Shown piece by piece: positions 52,215 through 60,436 of a stretch of 64,000 nucleotides of DNA; position 1 is the first letter of the stretch, and every line of letters begins with the position of its first letter. The notes beneath the pieces were generated by a model. It was given only the letters and a program-made list of their open reading frames with translations, had not been told where the DNA came from and did not search any database. A program made the translations under genes and the position numbers. The stretch comes from Clostridium bowmanii. Lineage in GTDB: Bacteria > Bacillota > Clostridia > Clostridiales > Clostridiaceae. The stretch spans positions 1 to 64,000 of the forward strand of contig NZ_JAHLDL010000024.1 of assembly GCF_018861315.1 (NCBI RefSeq), read 5' to 3'.

Positions 52215-53981
52215 TTATTCACCAACCTTTTCTATAGCTTTAAATGGACATACTTGCAAACATACACCGCATCCATTACACATGGTTGCATCTATAGTTA
52301 CAACTCCATTTTGGAATTTTATTGCTGGGCAACCTACTTTTAAGCAAGCCTTACACTTTTTGCATTTTTCTTCATCTATGACACACTTTATACCTGCTCT
52401 AGCTTTAAGTACATCTTTAATCAATGCACAAGGTTGTTTTGTAATTATTACAAAAGGCTCTGTGCTATCATGCGCCTGCTTTACTGCATTTTTTGTCTCA
52501 CCTAGTTTATAGGGGTCTACTACTCTTATATTTTCAGCTTTAATACCACAGGCAAGAACTAATTTTTCTATATCAATCATTGGTGCAAGGTTCTTTTGAA
52601 GGGTTTTACCTGTGCCAGGATTTTCTTGATGTCCTGTCATACCAGTAATTCTATTATCTAAAATACAAATAACAATTGGAGTATGATTATATACTGCATT
52701 TATAAGTCCCGTTACTCCTGAATGGAAGAAAGTTGAATCTCCAATAAAAGAGAAAACCTTTTTATCATGTCTATTAGAAACCATATTAGCTCTTTCAATA
52801 CCGGTACCTGCAGAAATTGAAGCTCCCATACATATAACTGTATCAGTTACACTAAGAGGCGCAACCATCCCTAATGTGTAGCATCCTATATCCCCTGAAG
52901 CTATTATATCTTTATATTTTGATACTTCATAAAAGATTCCTCTATGTGGGCAACCTGGGCATAATACTGGTGGTCTTGAAGGTGCTTGTATATCTGTTGT
53001 ATAAGCAATATTATTAACTTCACCTAAAATAGCCTTTCGCAAGATGTCAGGGTTTAATTCGTCACAAATAGGTATTATTTCTTTTCCTACGCAGGCGATT
53101 CCCATTGCCTTTATAGCAGTTTCTAAATAAGGGTCATTCTCTTCTATTATATAAAGTTTTTCAACCTTAGCTGCAAATTCTCTAATCATTTCATCTGGAA
53201 GGGGATAACTCATTCCTATTTTTAGATAAGAAGCATTATCTCCTAGAACTTCTTTAGCATATTGATAAGAAATACCACTTGTGATTATTCCTATTTTACT
53301 ATTACCCATCTCCACTCCGTTTAATGAAGTATTATTAGAAAATTTTCTTAATGCTTCTAATCTTTCTTCTACCTCATAATGTTTTGCTTTTGAATGTGCA
53401 GGTATCATAATATATTTCTTTACATTTTTTTCATATGGCCTTACAGATACTGATTCCTTCTCTCCAAGCTTTATTACAGATTTTGAGTGACATATCCTTG
53501 TAGTAACTCTAAACAAAACAAGTGTATCAAATTTTTCACTAATTTCATAAGCAGCTTTCATATAATATAAACATTCTTGTGAATCAGATGGCTCTAGCAT
53601 AGCTACTTTAGCATGTGGTGCATAGTATCTATTATCCTGCTCATTCTGCGACGAATGCATCCCAGGGTCATCTGCTGTTACCACAACAAATCCTCCATTA
53701 ACACCTTCATAAGCGATTGTAAATAATGGATCTGCTGCTACATTTAATCCTACATGTTTCATAGTGGTAAGGGTCCTAGCTCCACCAATAGATGCTCCTG
53801 CTGCAACTTCAAATCCTACTTTTTCATTAGGTGCCCATTCTGCATAAACACCTTCGTATTTGGCGAAGTTTTCAAGGATTTCTGTGCTAGGTGTTCCTGG
53901 ATAACCAGAAGCTATATGACATCCAGCCTCATAAGCACCTCTAGCAATGGCCTCATTACCTGACATAATTACTTTTTTCAT
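52215..53981 (-). CDS. iorA: Indolepyruvate:ferredoxin oxidoreductase, alpha subunit
   Basis: 588 residues. Order: pyrimidine-binding domain (GNEAIARGAYEAGCHIASGYPGTPSTEI), linking domain, thiamine diphosphate domain (GDIGCYTLGM and SFIGDSTFFHSGVTGLINAV) and a C-terminal two-cluster ferredoxin (CKKCKACLKVGCPAIKF, CNGCGVCLQVCPFKAI). It oxidises indolepyruvate, phenylpyruvate and 4-hydroxyphenylpyruvate in aromatic amino acid fermentation. It follows ptb by 16 bases. Confidence 0.95.
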   Translation of the reverse strand: MKKVIMSGNEAIARGAYEAGCHIASGYPGTPSTEILENFAKYEGVYAEWAPNEKVGFEVAAGASIGGARTLTTMKHVGLNVAADPLFTIAYEGVNGGFVVVTADDPGMHSSQNEQDNRYYAPHAKVAMLEPSDSQECLYYMKAAYEISEKFDTLVLFRVTTRICHSKSVIKLGEKESVSVRPYEKNVKKYIMIPAHSKAKHYEVEERLEALRKFSNNTSLNGVEMGNSKIGIITSGISYQYAKEVLGDNASYLKIGMSYPLPDEMIREFAAKVEKLYIIEENDPYLETAIKAMGIACVGKEIIPICDELNPDILRKAILGEVNNIAYTTDIQAPSRPPVLCPGCPHRGIFYEVSKYKDIIASGDIGCYTLGMVAPLSVTDTVICMGASISAGTGIERANMVSNRHDKKVFSFIGDSTFFHSGVTGLINAVYNHTPIVICILDNRITGMTGHQENPGTGKTLQKNLAPMIDIEKLVLACGIKAENIRVVDPYKLGETKNAVKQAHDSTEPFVIITKQPCALIKDVLKARAGIKCVIDEEKCKKCKACLKVGCPAIKFQNGVVTIDATMCNGCGVCLQVCPFKAIEKVGE

Positions 53982-53997
53982 ATATAATTCCTCCCTT

Positions 53998-54894
53998 TTA
54001 TACTACTACTGCTCCAAGAGCTATAGAGTATAATTTTGATTTTGCACTATCAGCCCTGGAAACCAATACTACTGGGCATTTTGCTCCTACTATAATGCCT
54101 GCACTTTCAGATTTTGCAAAATAGGTAAGCGATTTGCCTAAAAAGTTTCCGGCTTCTATACTTGGAACAAGTAATATATCACTATCACCAGCTACCTCAC
54201 TAATAATACCCTTATGCTCAGCAGCCTCCTTTGATATTGCATTATCTAGTCCCAATGGGCCATCAATTAAACAGCCCTTTATTTGTCCTCTTTTATTCAT
54301 TTGTGATAGTGCTGCCGCGTCTATTGTTGCCTGCATTGAAGGATTAACAACTTCTACTGCACAAATAGGAGCTATCTTTGGAATATCTATTTCTAGCGCA
54401 TGTGCTACTTGCACTGCATTATTAATTATCTCGATTTTTTCTTTAAGTTCGGGATACGTAACCATGCCTCCATCTGTTAAAAAAAGCAATTTGTGGTAAG
54501 CAGGTACATCATAAATCATAACATGTGACAAAAGCCCCTTTCCTCTGAGTCCTGCCTCTTTATTTAATACTGCTTTTAATAAGTCGGAAGTTCCAAGCAT
54601 TCCTTTCATTATAAAATGAGCCTGTCCACTAGATACAAGTTCTACAGCCTTTGCTGCAGCTTTTATGATGTCTTTTTCATTTACAATTCTAATATTTTGA
54701 AGGCTTAAATTTTCTTTAAGTGCAATTTCTTTTATTTTATCCTCATCACCAACAAGTATCGCATCTACAATTTGTAATTTAACTGCTTCAACTACTGCCT
54801 TTAAAACTACATTATCTTGTGCTACAGCCACTGATAATATTTTTTTATCTTTCTTAGTAGCCAGTTCTAATAGTTCATCAAGTCTTTTTACCAT
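53998..54894 (-). CDS. ptb: Phosphate butyryltransferase-like acyltransferase
   Basis: 298 residues of the Pta/Ptb family. GMLGTSDLLKAVLNKEAGLR, LSHVMIYDVPAYHKLLFLTDGG and KCPVVLVSRADSAKSKLYSIAL are typical. It exchanges the CoA of an acyl-CoA for phosphate. Placed before iorAB, it most likely acts on aryl-acetyl-CoA or branched acyl-CoA from oxoacid oxidation rather than on butyryl-CoA alone. No butyrate-kinase-type gene is in the window. Confidence 0.9.
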   Translation of the reverse strand: MVKRLDELLELATKKDKKILSVAVAQDNVVLKAVVEAVKLQIVDAILVGDEDKIKEIALKENLSLQNIRIVNEKDIIKAAAKAVELVSSGQAHFIMKGMLGTSDLLKAVLNKEAGLRGKGLLSHVMIYDVPAYHKLLFLTDGGMVTYPELKEKIEIINNAVQVAHALEIDIPKIAPICAVEVVNPSMQATIDAAALSQMNKRGQIKGCLIDGPLGLDNAISKEAAEHKGIISEVAGDSDILLVPSIEAGNFLGKSLTYFAKSESAGIIVGAKCPVVLVSRADSAKSKLYSIALGAVVV

Positions 54895-54951
54895 GATTTA
54901 ACCCTTCTTTCATAATATCTATAAGTTTAATTGTTTTTTCCAAGTTTACTG

Positions 54952-56382
54952 CTATAAGTCATAGTATAATTGGAATTCTATTGGTGATGGAACAGGCATC
55001 ACTTTTTTGATTTCCTTTTCATATTTAAATTTAATCCAGTTATTAATAAAATGTTCATCAAATACGCCACCTTTCAATAAGAAGCCAGAATCACTTTTAA
55101 GTTCTTCGAGTGCGTCATCTAAAGACCTAGGTAACACATCAATTTTATCTCTTTCTTCCTTGGGTAAATCAAAAACGTTTACATCATATGGTCCAAAGCC
55201 TTCCGCAGTAGGATTAATTTTATTTGCTATACCATCAATACCAGCCATAAGTAGTGCTGAATAAGCTAAATATGGATTTGCCGTACCATCTGATGGTCTA
55301 AATTCAAATCTTCTAGTTTCAGGGTCTTTAACGTATCCTGGAATTCTTATTACTGCGCTTCTGTTCCCTGTAGCAAAACAAATTGATACTGGTGCTTCAA
55401 AGCCTGGCACTAATCTCTTATAAGAATTGGTTGACGGATTAGTAAATGCAAGTAATGCTTTAGAATGCTTTAATATTCCTCCAATGAAAAAAAGTGCAGT
55501 TCTACTCATTTGAGAGTATCCATTTTCATCAAAGAAAAGGTTTCTTCCATCTTTTCTCAAAAGCATATGAACATGCATTCCACTTCCTGCTTCTCCAAAT
55601 AATGGTTTAGGCATAAAAGTAGCTGTTTTACCATGGGCTACAGCTTCATTTTTGATTAAGTATTTTGCCATCATTGTAGCATCCGCCATTTTACTCATTT
55701 TCTCTAATTCAACCTCTATTTCAAGTTGGCCAGCAGATCCTACTTCATGGTGATGGTATTTAACAGGAATACCCATCTGTTCTAATTTTAAACACATCTC
55801 ACTTCTTAGATCATTATTGAGATCGTAGGGTAATCCTAAATGGTAACTTTTTTGAAAGGGTGCCTTATATCCAAAATTCTGCTCTTTATTATTAGTGTTC
55901 CATGGTGCTTGCTTAGAATCTATACAAACCTCTTGATGATGATTTGTAACTTCAAAATTTATATGATCAAATATATAAAACTCAAATTCAGGTCCTATTA
56001 CGTATTCATCAGCTATTCCCATGTCTCTCATATATTTTTCTGCTTTTTCAGCTATAAATCTTGGATCACCAGAAAATCTTCCTTCATTCTTGCCAAGGGT
56101 GTACATATTGGCAATCATGCTTAGAGTTGGTATTTTGCAATATGGATCAACAAAAGCTGTAGTCATATCAGGAAGGAATCTCATATCTGAATCCTCTATA
56201 GTTGAATATCCATAGCTTGAACCATCAAATCCTATCCCTTCAGAAAAAGTCTTTTCAGATAGTCTTTCAACCGGTATAGTTAAATGATTCCATTTACCTG
56301 GCAGTGTCACTACCTTAAAATCTACAAACTTAATATTATTTTCCTTTATAAATTCTTGTACTTCATTTATATTTTTAAACAT
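54952..56382 (-). CDS. glnA: Glutamine synthetase, type I
   Basis: 476 residues from the ATG at 56382, which has GGGGGG seven bases upstream; an in-frame ATG at 56427 lies before that site. Family motifs GFDGSSYGYSTIEDSDM, GPEFEFYIFD, YHHHEVGSAGQLEIEVE, GSGMHVHMLLRKDG, and NRSAVIRIP. It condenses glutamate and ammonium with ATP. It follows a sigma-A promoter and is 57 bases from ptb without a clear terminator. Confidence 0.95.
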   Translation of the reverse strand: MFKNINEVQEFIKENNIKFVDFKVVTLPGKWNHLTIPVERLSEKTFSEGIGFDGSSYGYSTIEDSDMRFLPDMTTAFVDPYCKIPTLSMIANMYTLGKNEGRFSGDPRFIAEKAEKYMRDMGIADEYVIGPEFEFYIFDHINFEVTNHHQEVCIDSKQAPWNTNNKEQNFGYKAPFQKSYHLGLPYDLNNDLRSEMCLKLEQMGIPVKYHHHEVGSAGQLEIEVELEKMSKMADATMMAKYLIKNEAVAHGKTATFMPKPLFGEAGSGMHVHMLLRKDGRNLFFDENGYSQMSRTALFFIGGILKHSKALLAFTNPSTNSYKRLVPGFEAPVSICFATGNRSAVIRIPGYVKDPETRRFEFRPSDGTANPYLAYSALLMAGIDGIANKINPTAEGFGPYDVNVFDLPKEERDKIDVLPRSLDDALEELKSDSGFLLKGGVFDEHFINNWIKFKYEKEIKKVMPVPSPIEFQLYYDL

Positions 56383-56431
56383 TTGTAAGCCCCCCTGCAT
56401 CTTAATGAAAATTTTTAATATTCTCAATTTT

Positions 56432-56459
56432 AGTATAATGCATGATTTTTTTTTGTCAA
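56432..56459 (-). promoter_or_regulatory. Sigma-A promoter of glnA
   Basis: On the minus strand TTGACA, a 16-base spacer starting with eight A residues, and TATACT, about 50 bases before glnA. The A-tract may bend the DNA. Confidence 0.65.
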
Positions 56460-56494
56460 TTCAACTTGCTAAAGGAATTAGAATAAATCAAAAA

Positions 56495-56517
56495 AAGCCA
56501 CAATATTTATGTGACTT
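56495..56517 (-). terminator. Terminator of the alpha-hydroxyacid oxidase-like gene
   Basis: On the minus strand AAGTCAC, a 9-nt loop and GTGGCTT (one G-T wobble), followed by TTTTT. It lies ten bases after the stop codon. Confidence 0.6.
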
Positions 56518-56527
56518 CTTTCAAACT

Positions 56528-57541
56528 TTAATATAAAATTCTATCGTTTACACATTTTATGGATTTACATCCAGTGAGAACCATAGCTGACTTCAATTCA
56601 CTTTTAAGGTAATCAATATAGGTTTTTACACCTTCTGCCTCACCTCCAAAAGAAGCTGTTACAAATGGTCTACCAATAAGTACTGCATCTGCACCTAGCG
56701 CTAACATTTTAAGTATATCTGCCCCGCTTCGAACTCCACCATCAGCTAAAATAATTACTTTTCCCTGGGCAGCCTCAGCAATTTCCTTAAGAACATCTGC
56801 AACACCAGGAGTTTGATCAAGTACTCTTCCTCCATGGTTCGACACTACAATGGCAGCTACCCCAGCATCTACTGCTAGTTTTGCTTCATCAGGCGTCATT
56901 ATCCCCTTAAGAATAAATGGAAGCTTCGTGGACTTAACAATTTCTTTAATTTCTTCTACATTTTTAGGCATAACTGGTTTGCCATGAAGTGCTAAGGTAA
57001 TAAGTCCACATGCATCTATATCCATACCTATAGCAAATGCGCCCGCTTTTTCTGCTAATTTAATTTTTTCTATAACCTTTGCATTTTCCCATGGCTTTAT
57101 GATTGCAATACCTTCTCCACCTTGTTTTTCTAGTTCTGCCAGATTAGTTGTGAAAAATGAATCCACAGCGGTATCACCTACCATAGGGAAAATTCCACCA
57201 TTTAAACATCCACTAATAACCCAAGATATATACTCTTCTTCACTAAATTTTCCACCCATATTTAAGGTAGTTCCAGATACAGGTGCAGCAAACACGGGCA
57301 TATCCATTTTTCGTCCAAATAGTTCTATAGAGGTATCCGGATTTTTAGCATCATGGATAGTTCTCATATTAAGTTTATAAGCATCTAATGCCTCTATGTT
57401 AATCTTAAAAGCATCTCCAGTTCCTTTTCCACCCATTCCAGGTACCTCGCCAGCACAAGCAACTCCATTACATATAGGACAGACTCTACAACTTTTGTTT
57501 AAATTTCCTTTAGCTTCCTTTAAAACATCTTTATAATTCAT
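56528..57541 (-). CDS. FMN-dependent alpha-hydroxyacid oxidase-like protein with N-terminal Cys cluster
   Basis: 337 residues of the FMN TIM-barrel (lactate oxidase, glycolate oxidase, lactate monooxygenase) type. KLPFILKGIMTPDEAKLAVDA and VVSNHGGRVLDQTPGVADVL contain the catalytic-base His and the FMN-binding region; VIILADGGVRSGADILKMLALGADAVLIG follows. The N-terminus CRVCPICNGVACAGEVPG has four cysteines in 11 residues, not part of the usual barrel. It overlaps the start of the DUF523 gene. Substrate unknown. Confidence 0.85.
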   Translation of the reverse strand: MNYKDVLKEAKGNLNKSCRVCPICNGVACAGEVPGMGGKGTGDAFKINIEALDAYKLNMRTIHDAKNPDTSIELFGRKMDMPVFAAPVSGTTLNMGGKFSEEEYISWVISGCLNGGIFPMVGDTAVDSFFTTNLAELEKQGGEGIAIIKPWENAKVIEKIKLAEKAGAFAIGMDIDACGLITLALHGKPVMPKNVEEIKEIVKSTKLPFILKGIMTPDEAKLAVDAGVAAIVVSNHGGRVLDQTPGVADVLKEIAEAAQGKVIILADGGVRSGADILKMLALGADAVLIGRPFVTASFGGEAEGVKTYIDYLKSELKSAMVLTGCKSIKCVNDRILY

Positions 57542-58013
57542 TTATTTCCCCCTTAGTTAATTTTATTTCATCCAAATTTTCTTCAGTAAAAACTTTTATG
57601 CCACTAAATAATAATAATTCCGCAGTAACTCCATTACCGCACCTTTTAGTTCCACTAAAAGTTCCATCGTATATTTTTAAAACTCCACAAGAAGGACTTC
57701 GTGCCTTTAAAATAGCTATATTGGCCCCTACTGCTTGTGCAATTTTAAGTGTTTCATAAGCGCCTTTTACAAACTCTGAGGTTACATCGTCATCTTCTGG
57801 ACCCATAATTCTAGCTTTGCCCATTAGCACGTCTAAACCATTTCCATTTACAATTTCATGAGGAGCCCTAGGAGTTTGTTGTCCCCCTAGTTGTTCTGGA
57901 CAAACAGGTATTGCTTTTCCATCCTTAAAGAGTTTAAGCACACGTTCATCTAAATTATTACCGCCATCATACTTACAATTAATTCCACATAAACAAGCAC
58001 TTACAATAATCAT
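57531..58013 (-). CDS. DUF523 protein
   Basis: 160 residues. The cysteine motif ACLCGINCKYDGGNNL at the start and CPEQLGGQQTPRAPHEI in the middle define DUF523; a third cysteine lies in SPSCGVLKIYDG. A metal or Fe-S site is likely, function not known. The last codons overlap the next gene on the same strand, so cotranscription is likely. Confidence 0.88.
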   Translation of the reverse strand: MIIVSACLCGINCKYDGGNNLDERVLKLFKDGKAIPVCPEQLGGQQTPRAPHEIVNGNGLDVLMGKARIMGPEDDDVTSEFVKGAYETLKIAQAVGANIAILKARSPSCGVLKIYDGTFSGTKRCGNGVTAELLLFSGIKVFTEENLDEIKLTKGEINEL

Positions 58014-58054
58014 AGCTCACCGTCCTTTATTAAGGCATGTAATTTAACTCCATG

Positions 58055-60418
58055 CTATTTAAGTTCTACCATAGTAACTCCACTACCACCTTCACCATAA
58101 TTTCCTAGTCTGTAGGCTTTAGCATGACCATGTCTTTTTAACATATCTGTGATAGTGTTTCTTAGAACTCCCGTGCCTTTACCATGAATAATAGTAATTT
58201 TTTTAAGTCCTGCTACATAAGCCTCATCTAAATATTTATCAACGGTATATATAGCCTCTTGCGCATCCATACCTCTTAAATCAACGGAAGTTGGTACGTT
58301 TTTTAAATTTAGCTTAAGTTCTCTTCTATTAATTTTCGCCTTTTTCTTTTCTTCCTGCGTAATCTTTGATTTGCGCAAATCATCTACTTTAACAGTTATC
58401 TTCATAATACCAGCTTGAACTTGCAGCTCACCTCTGCTATCGGGTTTTGAAATTACAATAACCTTTTGGTTAAGAGATGGTAAATATACTTCTTCACCTT
58501 CTTTTACAGTTTTAAGCTTTTCACCAAGTTCTTCTTCATTTTTCTGAACATGTTTATCTAAGCTTTCAAGTTTATCTTTAATCTTAGTTCTTTCCTGTTC
58601 AAGCATTTGTCTTGCTTCAGATGGGTATCCCAATTTCTCTAATTCTCTCATATTTTTAAGAATAACATCAGATTCTTCTTTAGCATTTCTTATTAACCTC
58701 TTTGCTTCTCTTTGAGCCTCATACATAGCATTTTCTCTGATGTTTTCCATTTTATATAATTTTTCCTGATATTTATCTTTTAACTTACTAGCTTCTAGTT
58801 TCAAAACCTCTGCCATCCTAGCATCTCTTTCTGCCTTTATGCTCTTTTCTTGTAAACTTTGAACTAATTCTTCAAACTCTAAGGTTTCACTAGAAATGTT
58901 TTCTTTGGCACTTTTAATAATATAATCAGGTAAACCGAGCCTCTTAGAAATTTCAAAAGCATTGGACTTACCAGGCACCCCAATTATTAGTCTATAAGTA
59001 GGACTTAGTGTGTCTACATTGAATTCTACAGATGCATTCTCCACCCCTGTAGTTTTTAGCGCATATCCTTTTAATTCGCTATAATGTGTTGTTGCAACTA
59101 CTTTTGTACCTCTTGATCTTAAATTTTCAAGAATTGACACAGCAAGAGCTGCTCCTTCTGTGGGATCTGTTCCAGCCCCCAATTCATCAAATAGAGCCAA
59201 AGTCTTTTTATCAGCCTTTTCAATAATATTAACTATATTTGTCATATGAGATGAAAAAGTAGATAAGCTTTGTTCTATACTTTGCTCATCACCTATATCT
59301 GCAAAAATTTCATTGAAAAAACTTACCATTGATCCATCTCTAGCTGGAATTAAAATTCCACTCATAGCCATTAACTGAATTAAGCCTGCAGTTTTTAAGG
59401 TTACTGTTTTACCTCCAGTATTGGGTCCTGTTATTACTAGTGATGTAAAATCTCTTCCTAAGTAAATATTACTTGGAACTACTACTTTAGGGTCTATTAA
59501 AGGATGCCTAGCCTCAATTATATCTATTATTCCCTCGTCATTAACACTAGGAATAATAGCATTAATTTCTATTGCATACTTTGCCTTTGCAAAAATAAAA
59601 TCTAATTCCCATACTATATTTGCATTGTTTGTAACAATATCTATATTCTCGTATACCTTATAAGATAATTCAGCTAGGATTCTTTCAACCTCAGCTTTTT
59701 CTTTTAACATAATTTCTTTGATTTCGTTATTTAAATTAACTAGACTCATTGGCTCAATGAATAGTGTAGCACCAGAGGAACTCTGATCATGCACAATACC
59801 TGGAACACTGCTTTTATGTTCTATTTTAACAGGAATTACATATCTATCTCCCCTTATAGTATAAAGACTCTCTTGAAGATATTTTGCATTAGATCTAACT
59901 AGTGAATTTACCTTTTCTTTTACAGAAGCATTCTTTTCTTTTAGAGACCTTCTTAGATTAAAAAGCAAACTACTAGCCCTATCAGAAATTTCTTCATCAC
60001 TTATTATAGCTATAAAAATTTCATCTTCTAGTTTTTTTATTGGAACAATTCCAATACATATATCTTCTAAAACTCTAGAAGTTTCGGCACCTTTGTTACC
60101 AACATAATTCTGGAATAATCTAGCACACCTAAGCATTTGAGCTATTCGTATCAATTGTGTGGGCATAAGTGAGGCTCCTTTAGAAGCCCTACTTATTGCA
60201 TCACGCACGTCATATATCCCTTCAAATGGTGCACTTCCTTTTTTTGATAAAAGAAGTAGTGCCTCATTAGTTTCTTGCAAGTGTTCTTTTACTTCATAAA
60301 TATTAGTATATGGTTCTAATTTTTCTATAATATCCTTACCAGCTGTAGTATGCGTATATTCTTTAATTTTGTCCTTAATTTTAAAATATTCTAAAACTCT
60401 TAATGATTTAGTATTCAC
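58055..60418 (-). CDS. mutS2: Endonuclease MutS2
   Basis: 787 residues. MutS-type clamp and lever region in the first 300, then the ABC ATPase with Walker A VITGPNTGGKTVTLKT and Walker B TLALFDELGAGTDPTEGAAL, a coiled coil at about 520-640, a KOW-like segment, and the C-terminal Smr nuclease domain (VDLRGMDAQEAIYTVDKYLD, IIHGKGTGVLR). MutS2 acts on recombination intermediates and, in Bacillus, rescues collided ribosomes. The start is GTG at 60418. Confidence 0.95.
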   Translation of the reverse strand: MNTKSLRVLEYFKIKDKIKEYTHTTAGKDIIEKLEPYTNIYEVKEHLQETNEALLLLSKKGSAPFEGIYDVRDAISRASKGASLMPTQLIRIAQMLRCARLFQNYVGNKGAETSRVLEDICIGIVPIKKLEDEIFIAIISDEEISDRASSLLFNLRRSLKEKNASVKEKVNSLVRSNAKYLQESLYTIRGDRYVIPVKIEHKSSVPGIVHDQSSSGATLFIEPMSLVNLNNEIKEIMLKEKAEVERILAELSYKVYENIDIVTNNANIVWELDFIFAKAKYAIEINAIIPSVNDEGIIDIIEARHPLIDPKVVVPSNIYLGRDFTSLVITGPNTGGKTVTLKTAGLIQLMAMSGILIPARDGSMVSFFNEIFADIGDEQSIEQSLSTFSSHMTNIVNIIEKADKKTLALFDELGAGTDPTEGAALAVSILENLRSRGTKVVATTHYSELKGYALKTTGVENASVEFNVDTLSPTYRLIIGVPGKSNAFEISKRLGLPDYIIKSAKENISSETLEFEELVQSLQEKSIKAERDARMAEVLKLEASKLKDKYQEKLYKMENIRENAMYEAQREAKRLIRNAKEESDVILKNMRELEKLGYPSEARQMLEQERTKIKDKLESLDKHVQKNEEELGEKLKTVKEGEEVYLPSLNQKVIVISKPDSRGELQVQAGIMKITVKVDDLRKSKITQEEKKKAKINRRELKLNLKNVPTSVDLRGMDAQEAIYTVDKYLDEAYVAGLKKITIIHGKGTGVLRNTITDMLKRHGHAKAYRLGNYGEGGSGVTMVELK

Positions 60419-60436
60419 GATTTCACCGTCTCTCCC

